Of a DNA stretch of 64,000 nucleotides, positions 34,932 to 43,191 are shown one piece after another. How positions within the stretch are numbered: the first letter of the stretch is position 1; every line of letters starts with the position of its first letter. A model generated the notes under the pieces. It made no database searches and was not told the DNA's origin. It saw only the letters and a program-made list of their open reading frames with translations. Both the position numbers and the translations under genes were made by a program. Source of the DNA: DASYVD01 sp036000545 (lineage in GTDB: Bacteria; Actinomycetota; UBA4738; CALAEC01); the NCBI GenBank assembly GCA_036000545.1, contig DASYVD010000105.1, positions 8,018 through 72,017 of the forward strand, read 5' to 3'.

Positions 34932-35768
34932 CTAGGCCGCCGGCTGGAACTCCGGCGGCACCTCAACGCCGGGGAAGTACTGGCCGAAGATCGCCGCGTA
35001 CGTTCCGTCCTCGATCAGCGTCGCGAGTGCGTCGTTGACCGCCTCCCGGAGCTCCGGGTTGTCAGGCGAGAAGGCCAGACCGTAGTGCTCGCCGGTGTCG
35101 ATGCCCTCCACGACCTCGACCCCGGTCAAGTCCTCGACGATGGCCTGGGAGGAGGGTTCGTCGTTCACGATGGCGGTGAGCCTCCCGGCCTCAAGGTCGC
35201 GGAAGGCGTCGGTGACCGATGTGTACGTCTTGATCTGGGCCCCCTGCGGCTCGAGGTTCTCCGTGGCCCAGTCAAGCCCGGTTGTCGCCTGCTGCACCCC
35301 GACGACGTGGCCCTCCCCGATGTCGCTGGTCGAGGCGATGTCAGGCGTCTCCTGGGTGTTCACCGCCAGGGACTGGCGCGAGTTGTAGTACGGGTCGGAG
35401 AAGTCGACCACCTGCTCACGTTTCTCCTTGATCGTGGCGGCCGCGGCGACCATGTCGAACTGACCGGCTGCCACTGCGGTGAAGATTCCCTGGAAGTCGG
35501 TCCGGACCCACTCGACCTCGAGGCCCAGCTCCGCCGCGATCGCCTCGGTGAGGTCGACGTCGAAGCCCTTCTGGTCGCCGCCCTCGATGAATTCAAACGG
35601 CTTGTAGTCGAGGCAAGACCCCACCCGAAGGATCCCTTCCTGGAGTGTCTGGAAGGCGGGCCCCTCCGGTGATGTCCCGTCGGTCGTCGGCTCCTCTGCG
35701 CACGCCGAGGCGACGAGCAGGAGCCCCGTGACGACCGCCAGTCGAGCCCATAACCTGCGTTTACCCAC
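34932..35768 (-). CDS. Polar amino acid ABC transporter substrate-binding lipoprotein (family 3)
   Basis: Extracytoplasmic receptor of the amino-acid importer encoded downstream. From the GTG at 35768 (GGAGGGG five bases upstream) the 278-residue protein has a lipobox LLVASAC and the family 3 pattern: LRVGSCLDYKPFEFIEGGDQKGFDVDL in outline, FDMVAAAATIKEKREQVVDFSDPYY, and GVQQATTGLDWA. The ligand-binding Arg in the KEKREQVVDFSDPY stretch is present. Upstream in-frame codons would put charged residues before the signal peptide, so they were not used. Confidence 0.94.
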   Translation of the reverse strand: MGKRRLWARLAVVTGLLLVASACAEEPTTDGTSPEGPAFQTLQEGILRVGSCLDYKPFEFIEGGDQKGFDVDLTEAIAAELGLEVEWVRTDFQGIFTAVAAGQFDMVAAAATIKEKREQVVDFSDPYYNSRQSLAVNTQETPDIASTSDIGEGHVVGVQQATTGLDWATENLEPQGAQIKTYTSVTDAFRDLEAGRLTAIVNDEPSSQAIVEDLTGVEVVEGIDTGEHYGLAFSPDNPELREAVNDALATLIEDGTYAAIFGQYFPGVEVPPEFQPAA

Positions 35769-35864
35769 GATCCCCTCCTTCCTCGTGACCCTCACGAGCG
35801 CATGAGACCCGGGCCAATGCTAGTTTGCTGAGGCTCCACAACTCAACCGGGCCCCAGTTCTTCC

Positions 35865-35966
35865 TCCTCAGTCCGCTGCCTTCGGCAGCGTCCTTCGGCC
35901 AGGGGGAATGCAGCAGCCTCATTCCGCTCGGCTTCGCCTCGCGGGCCGGCTGCCCCCCTGGACCCC
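35865..35966 (-). repeat. Dispersed hairpin repeat, copy B
   Basis: Matches copy A (24800-24899) when read on the minus strand, with the same order of conserved blocks and the same pairing of CCAGGGGG with CCCCCTGG. Its first 48 bases lie inside the 3' end of the flavin oxidase gene and supply that gene's last 15 codons and stop codon, which suggests insertion there. Confidence 0.8.
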
Positions 35967-37001
35967 CTGTGCCAGCTCCGCCAGCCGGCGGCCCACCCAC
36001 GGCGCGAACTTAAACCCGTGGCCGCTGCACGGAGAGCCGATCACCAGCGGTCCACGGCGTTCCAGGATGAAGTCCTCATCGGGAGTGTTCGTGTAGATGC
36101 AGGTCTCGGCGTGGTGTGGTTCCTCCTCGGCCTTCGGGAACCGCTCTCCCACCCAGGACGCCAGCCTGGCCAGAGAGTCCCCGCTGACCTCGCCCTCCTG
36201 GTCCGGGTCCGTCACCGGCCCGGCGTGATGCTCCGCGGCCTTGAGGCCCTGCTCGAAGGAAAACAGAGCGTAGAGTGGGGGCTCCGTCCACTCCACCAGG
36301 ACAGGGGGAACCACTCCGTCCGGCATGCGGAAGAAGGCCACGGTCTCGCGGGTGGGCGTGGTCGGGATGTCCTGACCGATTCCCCACAGCAGGCGCCTGG
36401 TCCACGCCCCCGCGGTGATGACCGCTACATGGGCTCGCCACGCCTCCTCCCCGGCCCGGATCTCCACGTGGTCGTCCTCTACCATCACCCGGTCCACCCG
36501 GGTGTCCTCGCGAAGCTCGGCTCCTGCCTGGACCGCCGACCGAGCGAATGCCCTCCAGGCACGGTCGGCGGCCACGACGCCCGCGTCGCCCTGGAACAGC
36601 ACGGCCTCTCCCTCGGGCACGGCCACGGCAGGGAGTCTCCGCCGCGACTCCTCGCCATCGAGAATCTCGAAATCCGCCCCGCACGCCTCCAACGCGGAGA
36701 TGCGGTCCTCCATGCCCTTCCCCACGTCAATGCCCCCGGTGGTGGTCAGGATCTCCTCGCCGGCCTCCCGCTCGAGCTCGCGCCACAGGGGAAGGGATTC
36801 TTGGGCCATCCGCACATATCCAGGAGTGTCGTAGGAGAACCGGAAGACCCTCGCTCGCCCGTGGCTCGAACCCCGGGTGTGCCCCACCTGGAACCGCTCC
36901 AGGACCAGCACCTCCCGCCCCGCGTGCGTCAGGGCCCGGGCGGCGGCGGATCCCATGACCCCCGCTCCCACCACCACGACGTCGACCTGACTGGCGTTCA
37001 T
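35919..37001 (-). CDS. FAD-dependent amine oxidase, monomeric sarcosine oxidase / N-methyltryptophan oxidase-like
   Basis: Predicted flavoenzyme that oxidatively demethylates N-methyl amino acids. The 360-residue protein has the Rossmann FAD motif VVVGAGVMGSAAARAL, then LERFQVGHTRGSSHGRARVFR, typical of monomeric sarcosine oxidase. The Cys for covalent FAD attachment is at about residue 301 (CIYTNTPDEDF), followed by GSPCSGHGFKFAPWVG; the GLKAAEHHAGP segment supplies the Lys/His of the active site. The final 15 residues (GVQGGSRPARRSRAE) come from the dispersed repeat, not from the family. It follows livF by 36 bases, so the Liv importer may deliver its substrate. Confidence 0.88.
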   Translation of the reverse strand: MNASQVDVVVVGAGVMGSAAARALTHAGREVLVLERFQVGHTRGSSHGRARVFRFSYDTPGYVRMAQESLPLWRELEREAGEEILTTTGGIDVGKGMEDRISALEACGADFEILDGEESRRRLPAVAVPEGEAVLFQGDAGVVAADRAWRAFARSAVQAGAELREDTRVDRVMVEDDHVEIRAGEEAWRAHVAVITAGAWTRRLLWGIGQDIPTTPTRETVAFFRMPDGVVPPVLVEWTEPPLYALFSFEQGLKAAEHHAGPVTDPDQEGEVSGDSLARLASWVGERFPKAEEEPHHAETCIYTNTPDEDFILERRGPLVIGSPCSGHGFKFAPWVGRRLAELAQGVQGGSRPARRSRAE

Positions 37002-37037
37002 GTGGGAGGTCGCCCTTGCCCTCCCCGCGCCCCAGGC

Positions 37038-37778
37038 TCAGAGTTCGCCGAGGTAGGCCTCCCGCATCTGCGGGTTGTTGAGCAAACCCTGGGCGCTGTC
37101 GGACAGCACGATCTGGCCCGTCTGGAGGACGTAGCCACGGTCCGCGATGGACAGGGCCATGTTGGCGTTCTGCTCGACCACGAAGATCGTGGTTCCCTGC
37201 TCGTTGATCTGCTTGATGATGTCGAAGTTCTGCTCCACCAGAACGGGGGCAAGGCCCATGGACGGCTCGTCCATCAGCAGCACCGTGGGTCGGGCCATCA
37301 GCGCGCGGGCCATGGCCACCATCTGCTGCTCGCCCCCGGAGAGCGTCCCCGCGCGCTGGGAGAGGCGCTCCTTCAACCTCGGGAACAGGCCGAAAGCGCG
37401 GTCCAGATCCTCCTGGATCTCTCCCCGATCTCGCCTCAGATACGTCCCCATGTTCAGGTTTTCGCGAACCGTCATCCGTTTGAACAGCCGGCGGTTTTCC
37501 GGGACCATCGAGATCCCCTTCGCGACGAGCCCCTGCGTCGGGATGCCGTTGATCCGCTCCCCATCGAGGACCACGTCGCCTTCGGTTGGGATCACGTAAC
37601 CCAGGACGGTCTTCAGCGTCGTGGTCTTGCCGCTCGCGTTCCCACCGAGCAGGCAGACGATCTCGCCAGCATAGATGTCGATGCTCACGTTCCGGAGCAC
37701 CTGGATGGGACCGTAGTGCGTGCTCACATCGCGCAGCTGGAGGATGGGCTTGCGCTTGTCGCCGTCCCCGGTGGTCAT
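37038..37778 (-). CDS. livF: Branched-chain-type amino acid ABC transporter ATP-binding protein LivF
   Basis: Second ATPase of a Liv-type importer. The 246-residue protein has Walker A LLGGNASGKTTT (Asn in place of Pro), the LivF-specific ISMVPENRRLFKRMTVRENL, signature LSGGEQQMVAMARALM, Walker B VLLMDEPSMGLAP and VEQNANMALSIADRGYVL near the end. The ATG overlaps the livG stop by four bases (ATGA). The ligand range of Liv systems is broad, so the gene name marks the family rather than leucine specificity. Confidence 0.94.
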   Translation of the reverse strand: MTTGDGDKRKPILQLRDVSTHYGPIQVLRNVSIDIYAGEIVCLLGGNASGKTTTLKTVLGYVIPTEGDVVLDGERINGIPTQGLVAKGISMVPENRRLFKRMTVRENLNMGTYLRRDRGEIQEDLDRAFGLFPRLKERLSQRAGTLSGGEQQMVAMARALMARPTVLLMDEPSMGLAPVLVEQNFDIIKQINEQGTTIFVVEQNANMALSIADRGYVLQTGQIVLSDSAQGLLNNPQMREAYLGEL

Positions 37779-38554
37779 GCCTCCGCCACCGCCTTGCGGC
37801 CGAGGTACGCCTCGATGACCCGGTCGTTGTGGGCCACTTCTTCATAGGTGCCGTCCGCGATCTTCTTCCCGTAATCCAGGGCCACCACCCGATCGGAGAC
37901 CCCCTTGACCACTCTCATGTCGTGCTCGATGACGACGATCGTGTACTTCCGCTCATCCCGAAGCCGCCCGATCAGATCCGTCATCTCCTGCGTCTCCCGG
38001 GGATTCATCCCTGCCGTGGGCTCGTCGAGGAGGACGATCCGCGGGTCCGAGGCCATGGCTCGGGCGATCTCCAGCCGCCGCCGATTCGCGTACGACAGCG
38101 AGATCGCGGTCTGGTCGAACCGGTAGCCGATGAGCCGGGATCCGAAGAACGCCAACGTCTCCTCTGCCTTCTTCCGGATCTGCGCCTCCTCGCGGCGGTT
38201 GAGCCGGAGGATGGCCGGGATGACCCCGGCCCTCGTTCGGCAGTGCTGGGCAACCATGACGTTCTCGCGCACGGTCATCTCGGGGAACAGCCGGACGTTC
38301 TGAAACGTCCTGGCGATCCCCAGGGCGAGGATCTGGCTGGGGCGGAGGCCGACGATGTTCCGTTCGTCCAGGACGATCTCGCCGCCGTCGGTGGGGAGAA
38401 GCCCGGTGATGAGGTTGAAGAGGGTCGTCTTCCCAGCGCCGTTGGGGCCGATGACGCTGACGATTTCCCCCGACTCCACGTGCATGTCGAGCTCGTCGAT
38501 CGCCTTGACTCCCCCGAAGGCCCTCGACAGGTCCTTGATCTCGAGGATCGCCAT
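37775..38554 (-). CDS. livG: Branched-chain-type amino acid ABC transporter ATP-binding protein LivG
   Basis: First ATPase of the Liv-type importer. The 259-residue protein begins LEIKDLSRAFGGVKAIDELD, has Walker A GPNGAGKTTLFN, the LivG-typical ARTFQNVRLFPEMTVRENVM, Walker B IVLLDEPTAGMNPRE, and IEHDMRVVKGVSDRVVALDYG. The usual LSYGQQR-type signature appears as LSYANRRRLEIARAMA, a variant also found in other LivG proteins. It starts one base after the livM stop. Confidence 0.94.
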   Translation of the reverse strand: MAILEIKDLSRAFGGVKAIDELDMHVESGEIVSVIGPNGAGKTTLFNLITGLLPTDGGEIVLDERNIVGLRPSQILALGIARTFQNVRLFPEMTVRENVMVAQHCRTRAGVIPAILRLNRREEAQIRKKAEETLAFFGSRLIGYRFDQTAISLSYANRRRLEIARAMASDPRIVLLDEPTAGMNPRETQEMTDLIGRLRDERKYTIVVIEHDMRVVKGVSDRVVALDYGKKIADGTYEEVAHNDRVIEAYLGRKAVAEA

Positions 38555-38555
38555 G

Positions 38556-40355
38556 TCAGCCGGCCTCGGTGCTCTGACGTTCCTGCTGGGTCCGAAGCCA
38601 GACGTCCTGGCCCACTTCTTCCTCGTGCAACTCCTCCATCCGCCGCCTGCTGGGGATGAACCCCTCCGGACGGTTGAGCATCATGAAGATGAGCAGGGCT
38701 CCGTAGATCAGGAAGCGATACTCCTCGAACTGCCGAAGGATCTCCGGGAGCGCGACCAACACTAGCGAGCCGAGGATCACCCCGGGGACGCTCGCCAGGC
38801 CTCCGGTGATGATCACCACCAGCACTGTGATTGACACGATGACCGCGAACCCGTGGGGGAACACCGAGCCGATCTGCGTGGCGTAGAGAGCGCCGCCTAA
38901 CGACGCGAAGACCGCTCCGATGATGAACGCCCAGAGCTTCGCGGCGACTACGTTGACTCCCATGGCCTCCGCGACGGTCTCGTCCTCTCGGATGGCCATC
39001 CATGCCCGGCCCATCCGCGAGTCCTGGAGAGCGTAGGACGCGTACACGGCGAAGGCCAGGAACACGAGGATCACGTAGAAGAGATGCTGTGGATCGACGA
39101 TCTCGAAGCCCACCGCTGGGATCGTGATGTTGGGGACCTGCCGGATCCCCCTGGCGGCCCCGAACACGGGCGCGGCCCAGTCGGAGAGCACGATCAACCG
39201 GGTGATCTCCCCGAAGCCCAGGGTGACGATGGCGAGGTAGTCGCCACGCATTCTTAGGACGGGGGTTCCCACGAGGATCCCGGCGATCGCCGCGGCCAGC
39301 ACGACCGCGGGCAGGGCTGCGAAAAAGGTCAGTTCGGGAGCGAACGCCGGGGAGCCCGGCGAGGTGAACACGGCTGCCGTGTACGAGCCCACGGCGAAGA
39401 AGGCCACGTACCCGAGGTCGAGGAGCCCCGCCAGGCCGACCACGATGTTCAGTCCCAAGGCCATCAGGAGGAAGATGCCTGCGACGTTGGCCGTGTGGCT
39501 GTAGAAGCGACCGAGGATCTGGGGCACCAGCAGGAGAAGCACCAAGAGGATCGCACCGATCAGCAGCCGAGCGCCGCGGCGTTGATCTTCCGGGACCCTG
39601 TCCACGAGAGTCCTCACGGATATCTTTCGGTGACCCAGGTAGGCGTACAGGGCGGCGAAGAGGGCGAAGACGAGGAGTCCACCAACCGAGGCGAGGCCTC
39701 CGCCGCGCTGATACAGGAAGTCGGCCACGTAGCCGGCCCCCATGTTTCCGAGAACCTCGTCGAAGAAATCCTCGAGGAGCCCGATCGCGAATACCCAGAC
39801 CAGGCCTCCAAACACGGCCCGCCGCCACAGCGGCGGCACGAGGTGCAACGCCCCACCCGCCAAACCGAGAGCCGTCCCCGAGCCAAGAAGGATCAGGGCG
39901 GCGACCCCCAGGGACTGCCCGAACGAAAGCTTCTCGATGAGAGGGGGGCTCACGTTCGAGAGCACCGGCCGCAGGTTGATGTTGCCCGCCACGAGGAGGA
40001 AGAGGGCAAGCGCGGCTCCCGTTAGGACCCCTGCGATCACCCCGGCCAGCACGTTGCGGGGTCCCGGCCGCGTGGCCTCGAATCCCTCGAGCTGCGGTGG
40101 GGGTTTCGCAGCGACGTGTCCCAAGATCGCCGGGATGGCGAACAGGATCAGGTACCCGAAAACCACGCCGTCCACGATGTGGATGTCCCCTAAGCGGGGC
40201 TTGGCCACGATGCCCGCCGCGGCGACGAACACGGCGGCAGCGCCGGAGGACAGTCCGACCTTGACCGCCCTGCGCAGGTCGACCGGCCGGGCCGGGAAGA
40301 GTTCGCGCTTCGACGAGACCTCCGCCTTGGCCGATGGGCCGGTGACCTTGGCCAT
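38556..40355 (-). CDS. livM: Branched-chain-type amino acid ABC permease LivM with long N-terminal membrane extension
   Basis: Permease subunit of the Liv-type importer. Residues from about 265 to 570 match canonical LivM: NIVVGLAGLLDLGYVAFFAVGSYTAA, TPVLRMRGDYLAIVTLGFGEI, MGRAWMAIREDETVAEAMGVNV and TGGLASVPGVILGSLVLVALPEIL (all quoted in part). The first 260 residues add about six or seven extra hydrophobic segments, doubling the normal length of about 300. The ATG follows the livH stop with no gap. The C-terminal tail is charged (RRRMEELHEEEVGQDV). Confidence 0.93.
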   Translation of the reverse strand: MAKVTGPSAKAEVSSKRELFPARPVDLRRAVKVGLSSGAAAVFVAAAGIVAKPRLGDIHIVDGVVFGYLILFAIPAILGHVAAKPPPQLEGFEATRPGPRNVLAGVIAGVLTGAALALFLLVAGNINLRPVLSNVSPPLIEKLSFGQSLGVAALILLGSGTALGLAGGALHLVPPLWRRAVFGGLVWVFAIGLLEDFFDEVLGNMGAGYVADFLYQRGGGLASVGGLLVFALFAALYAYLGHRKISVRTLVDRVPEDQRRGARLLIGAILLVLLLLVPQILGRFYSHTANVAGIFLLMALGLNIVVGLAGLLDLGYVAFFAVGSYTAAVFTSPGSPAFAPELTFFAALPAVVLAAAIAGILVGTPVLRMRGDYLAIVTLGFGEITRLIVLSDWAAPVFGAARGIRQVPNITIPAVGFEIVDPQHLFYVILVFLAFAVYASYALQDSRMGRAWMAIREDETVAEAMGVNVVAAKLWAFIIGAVFASLGGALYATQIGSVFPHGFAVIVSITVLVVIITGGLASVPGVILGSLVLVALPEILRQFEEYRFLIYGALLIFMMLNRPEGFIPSRRRMEELHEEEVGQDVWLRTQQERQSTEAG

Positions 40356-41435
40356 CTACGTCCGCTCCTCCGCCAGACGCTCCCCCAGGATGCCGGTGGG
40401 CCGGAAGATGAGCACCATCACCAGCACCAGGAAGGCGAACATGTCCTTGAGCTGGTGCGCCGCTCGCACCCCCAGACCCGTGAGGACCAGGCTGGGGCCG
40501 AGTGACTCGACGAGCCCGAGGGTGAGCCCGCCCACCATGGCGCCCGGGATGTTCCCGATCCCGCCCAGGACGGCAGCGGTGAACGCCTTGATCCCCGGGA
40601 CGAACCCGCTGAAGAAGAAGATCTGGCCGAACACCACGGCGAACAGCATGCCGGCGGCGCCCGCCATGGCCCCTCCAACGGCGAACACCAGCGAGATCGT
40701 CCGGTTCACGTTCACGCCCATCAGTGCTGCGGTCTCGGCATCCTCGGCAACCGCTCGCATGGCCCGGCCGGCCTTCGTCTTCTCGACCAAGAGATACAGT
40801 CCGATCATCATGAGGATGGCGGTGATGATGACCACCAGCTGGGGCTTCACGACCTGGATACCGGCGAAACGTACCGAGCCGGCGAGCGCCTCGCTGTTGG
40901 GAAGGCTCTTGAAGGCCACCCCGAACAGTCCGCCGGTGGCGTATTGGAGGAAGAACGAAGCCCCGATCGCGGTGATGAACGGGATCAGGCGAGGTTTGCC
41001 GCGAAGAGGTCGGTAGGCCACTCGTTCCAGCCCCACGGCAACGAGGGTGGAAACGATCATCGACGCCACGAGGGCGATGAACAACGACAACCAGGGCTGG
41101 CTCAGCCACAGGCCCGTCCGTGACAACCCGTCCGTGACGAAGTAGGCGGTCATGCCGCCCAGCATGAACACCTCGCCGTGGGCGAAGTTGATGAACCGGA
41201 GGACGCCGTACACCATGGTGTACCCGAGGGCGATCAGGGCGTAGACGGATCCCTGGGAGACCCCGAACACGATCAGGTTCCGCCACTGCTGGCCGGTCAG
41301 CCGGCCGCTGGAGATGCTGACCCACGACCCCCACACCACGGCAAGGATGGCTGCGATGCGTATCAGCCACAGGAGGCTGTCCAGGATGGGGAGCTGAACC
41401 GTCCGCGTCTTCTGGGGTCGTACCGCTTCAGCCAT
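40356..41435 (-). CDS. livH: Branched-chain-type amino acid ABC permease LivH
   Basis: Permease subunit of the Liv-type importer. From the ATG at 41435 (AGGGAG upstream) the 359-residue protein has the LivH hallmarks GVSQGSVYALIALGYTMVYGVLRFINFAHGEVFMLGG (in part), RAMRAVAEDAETAALMGVNVNR, and AVLGGIGNIPGAMVGGLTLGLVESLG. About eight hydrophobic segments are visible. The extension upstream of this ATG overlaps a hairpin and was rejected as a start. Confidence 0.94.
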   Translation of the reverse strand: MAEAVRPQKTRTVQLPILDSLLWLIRIAAILAVVWGSWVSISSGRLTGQQWRNLIVFGVSQGSVYALIALGYTMVYGVLRFINFAHGEVFMLGGMTAYFVTDGLSRTGLWLSQPWLSLFIALVASMIVSTLVAVGLERVAYRPLRGKPRLIPFITAIGASFFLQYATGGLFGVAFKSLPNSEALAGSVRFAGIQVVKPQLVVIITAILMMIGLYLLVEKTKAGRAMRAVAEDAETAALMGVNVNRTISLVFAVGGAMAGAAGMLFAVVFGQIFFFSGFVPGIKAFTAAVLGGIGNIPGAMVGGLTLGLVESLGPSLVLTGLGVRAAHQLKDMFAFLVLVMVLIFRPTGILGERLAEERT

Positions 41436-41476
41436 CGCGCTCCCTGACGACCGTCGCGTTCGCCGGCCGCGAAGCT

Positions 41477-41507
41477 GGGGTACCCGGCCCATCGGGCCGG
41501 GTACCCC
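41477..41507 (-). terminator. Intra-operon hairpin between Liv binding protein and livH
   Basis: GGGGTACCCGGCCC and its exact complement flank a 3-base loop. It sits between the stop codon of the binding protein and the livH start, and resembles in position the hairpin at 34877-34910 in the other amino-acid importer; a role in unequal expression is likely. Confidence 0.7.
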
Positions 41508-41541
41508 GCCTCGCCGTGCTTCCTCTTCTACCTCGCCGTGC

Positions 41542-42846
41542 CTAGATTCCCAGATCCCCGCGGGTGAAGCTGGCGAGGACGTTCGCCTTGACGGCGGTGA
41601 TGTCCTTCTGGTCCTTCGTGTTCTGGAGGATGTCGATCTTCGGGTCCGCGCAGTCCCCGAACTCGTCGCAGCTGATGGTTCCGGTCAATCCCTGGAACCC
41701 ATCCGTGGCTGCGACCGCGTCGATGAGGGCCTGCCGGCCGATCTGCAGGCTGCCATCATCGGCCTGCACCGCCACCTCCTCGATGGCCGCGAAAAGGACG
41801 TTGGCCGCGTCGTAGGCGTGGCCGTTGAACGCCTGGATCGGCTTCTCCCCGTTCGCCGCCTCGTACTTCGCCACGAACTCCTCGTACTCGCCTCCCGTAG
41901 GCGTGGCCGGCCCCGAGTGGTACATGCCGTCCGGCGCTCCATCGATCCCCGGGCACCCCGGAGACTGCTTGGTCTCCGGGATGACGATGTAGGTGTCCGA
42001 CAGGAGGCCGTCCGCGCCCATCAGGACGGTGCTCTGAAGCCCCTCGATCTCCCGGGCCTGCTTGGCGATGAAGTCGCCCGCGGGCTGGAAGATCGGGAAG
42101 AACACGAGCTCGGCCTCTGCCGCAGCGACCTCGGTGAGGACCGGGCGCATGTCGGTGTCGTCCGGGCTGACCGCCGTCTGGAGGACCATCTCGCCGCCCA
42201 GCCCCTGGAACGCGTCGTCGAACGCGCCGGCCAGACCGGAGGTGTACGGGTCACCGTCGTGGATTGAGGCCGCCTTGGTCACCCCGCACTCCTCGAAGGC
42301 GAACGTGGCCGCCGCCGCTCCCTGGATCAGGTCGTTGTGAGCGGTGCGGAAGTAGTTCGGCTGGTGGTCTTCCGCCTCCGTCCCGAACGGAGCCTGGGTC
42401 AGGAACGGCGAGGTGTTGGACCCGGAGATCATGACGATCCCCGCGTCGTCCAGCAGCGGTGCCATGGGGACGGCCGCGCCGGAACAGCTGGTGCCGAGTA
42501 CCCCGACGACCTGCGGGTCCGCGGCGACCTTCTGACCGGCCGCGGTGCCGCCGGACGAGTCGCACAGGTCGTCCTCCACCTGGAGCTCGATGTCGTGACC
42601 GAGTAGCTGGCCCTTGTCCGCGATGGCGATCTCGATGGCCCGGACCTGGTCGGTCCCCAGGCTGGCGTTGTCACCGCTGATCGCCTGGGCCGTGGCGATC
42701 TTGATGGGGTCGTCCGCCGCGATGTCTATGACGCCGCGCGGGTCTGTGACTTCACCGTCCGTGTCGGCCGCCTGCTGGCAGGCGGCCGCCACCAGAGCGA
42801 GAACTCCCACGAGCGCGAGGCGTACTAGCCAATTGCGATGCTTCAT
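41542..42846 (-). CDS. Branched-chain-type amino acid ABC substrate-binding lipoprotein
   Basis: Extracellular receptor of the Liv-type importer. The 434-residue protein begins with a signal peptide and lipobox LVAAAC (Cys23), then the peripla-BP6 fold: IKIATAQAISGDNASLGTDQVRAIEIAI in outline, VVGVLGTSCSGAAVPMAPLLDDAGIVMISGSNTSP in outline, and YFRTAHNDLIQGAAAATFAFE. Several Cys pairs may form disulfides. The ATG has GGGAGGG five bases upstream. It is the first gene of a six-gene set ending in the flavin oxidase. Confidence 0.94.
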   Translation of the reverse strand: MKHRNWLVRLALVGVLALVAAACQQAADTDGEVTDPRGVIDIAADDPIKIATAQAISGDNASLGTDQVRAIEIAIADKGQLLGHDIELQVEDDLCDSSGGTAAGQKVAADPQVVGVLGTSCSGAAVPMAPLLDDAGIVMISGSNTSPFLTQAPFGTEAEDHQPNYFRTAHNDLIQGAAAATFAFEECGVTKAASIHDGDPYTSGLAGAFDDAFQGLGGEMVLQTAVSPDDTDMRPVLTEVAAAEAELVFFPIFQPAGDFIAKQAREIEGLQSTVLMGADGLLSDTYIVIPETKQSPGCPGIDGAPDGMYHSGPATPTGGEYEEFVAKYEAANGEKPIQAFNGHAYDAANVLFAAIEEVAVQADDGSLQIGRQALIDAVAATDGFQGLTGTISCDEFGDCADPKIDILQNTKDQKDITAVKANVLASFTRGDLGI

Positions 42847-43034
42847 TCACCCTCCCTTCCGGTTGTTGTCCCCTCTCTCCAACCTGCCTAGCCAGAAGGG
42901 GTACGATGCTCAGGGGCCTCCCCTCCTTTCCGTTCGCGCCTGCCTCCAACCGGGAATCCAAGCACAAAGTTGCCAGGAGCGCTACGCGCGGTTGGCCGGC
43001 ATGCCCGGGGAGACGCAGCTCAGGCTGGCTCTCG

Positions 43035-43040
43035 TACACT
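43035..43040 (+). promoter_or_regulatory. -10 box of the tRNA gene
   Basis: TACACT lies 12 bases before the mature tRNA 5' end. No convincing -35 box is seen at the expected distance. Confidence 0.5.
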
Positions 43041-43052
43041 AGCCCTAGACCG

Positions 43053-43126
43053 GCCGGGGTAGCCCAACCGGGAGAGGCGGCGGACTCAAAATCCGTTCAG
43101 TGAGGGTTCGAATCCCTCCCCCGGCA
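43053..43126 (+). tRNA. tRNA with anticodon CAA (nominally Leu) but class-I variable loop
   Basis: A complete 74-base cloverleaf is readable: 7-bp acceptor stem GCCGGGG/CCCCGGC with discriminator A, a 3-bp D stem GCC/GGC, anticodon stem GCGGA/TCCGT around the loop CTCAAAA (anticodon CAA, reading UUG), and T stem GAGGG/CCCTC with TTCGAAT. The variable loop is only TCAGT, five bases. Bacterial tRNA-Leu is normally class II with a long variable arm, so amino-acid identity is uncertain. CCA is not encoded (CAC follows). Confidence 0.85.
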
Positions 43127-43191
43127 CACGTTTCCGTGACGCTTCGACTCCGCTCCTTCCGTCGCTCGGTGCCGTGTGATACCCATCGCCC

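Noticed and set aside
34459..34935. Plus-strand open frame opposite the amino-acid permease
   Set aside because: Low-complexity, charged translation with no motif; the opposite strand encodes a well-conserved permease.
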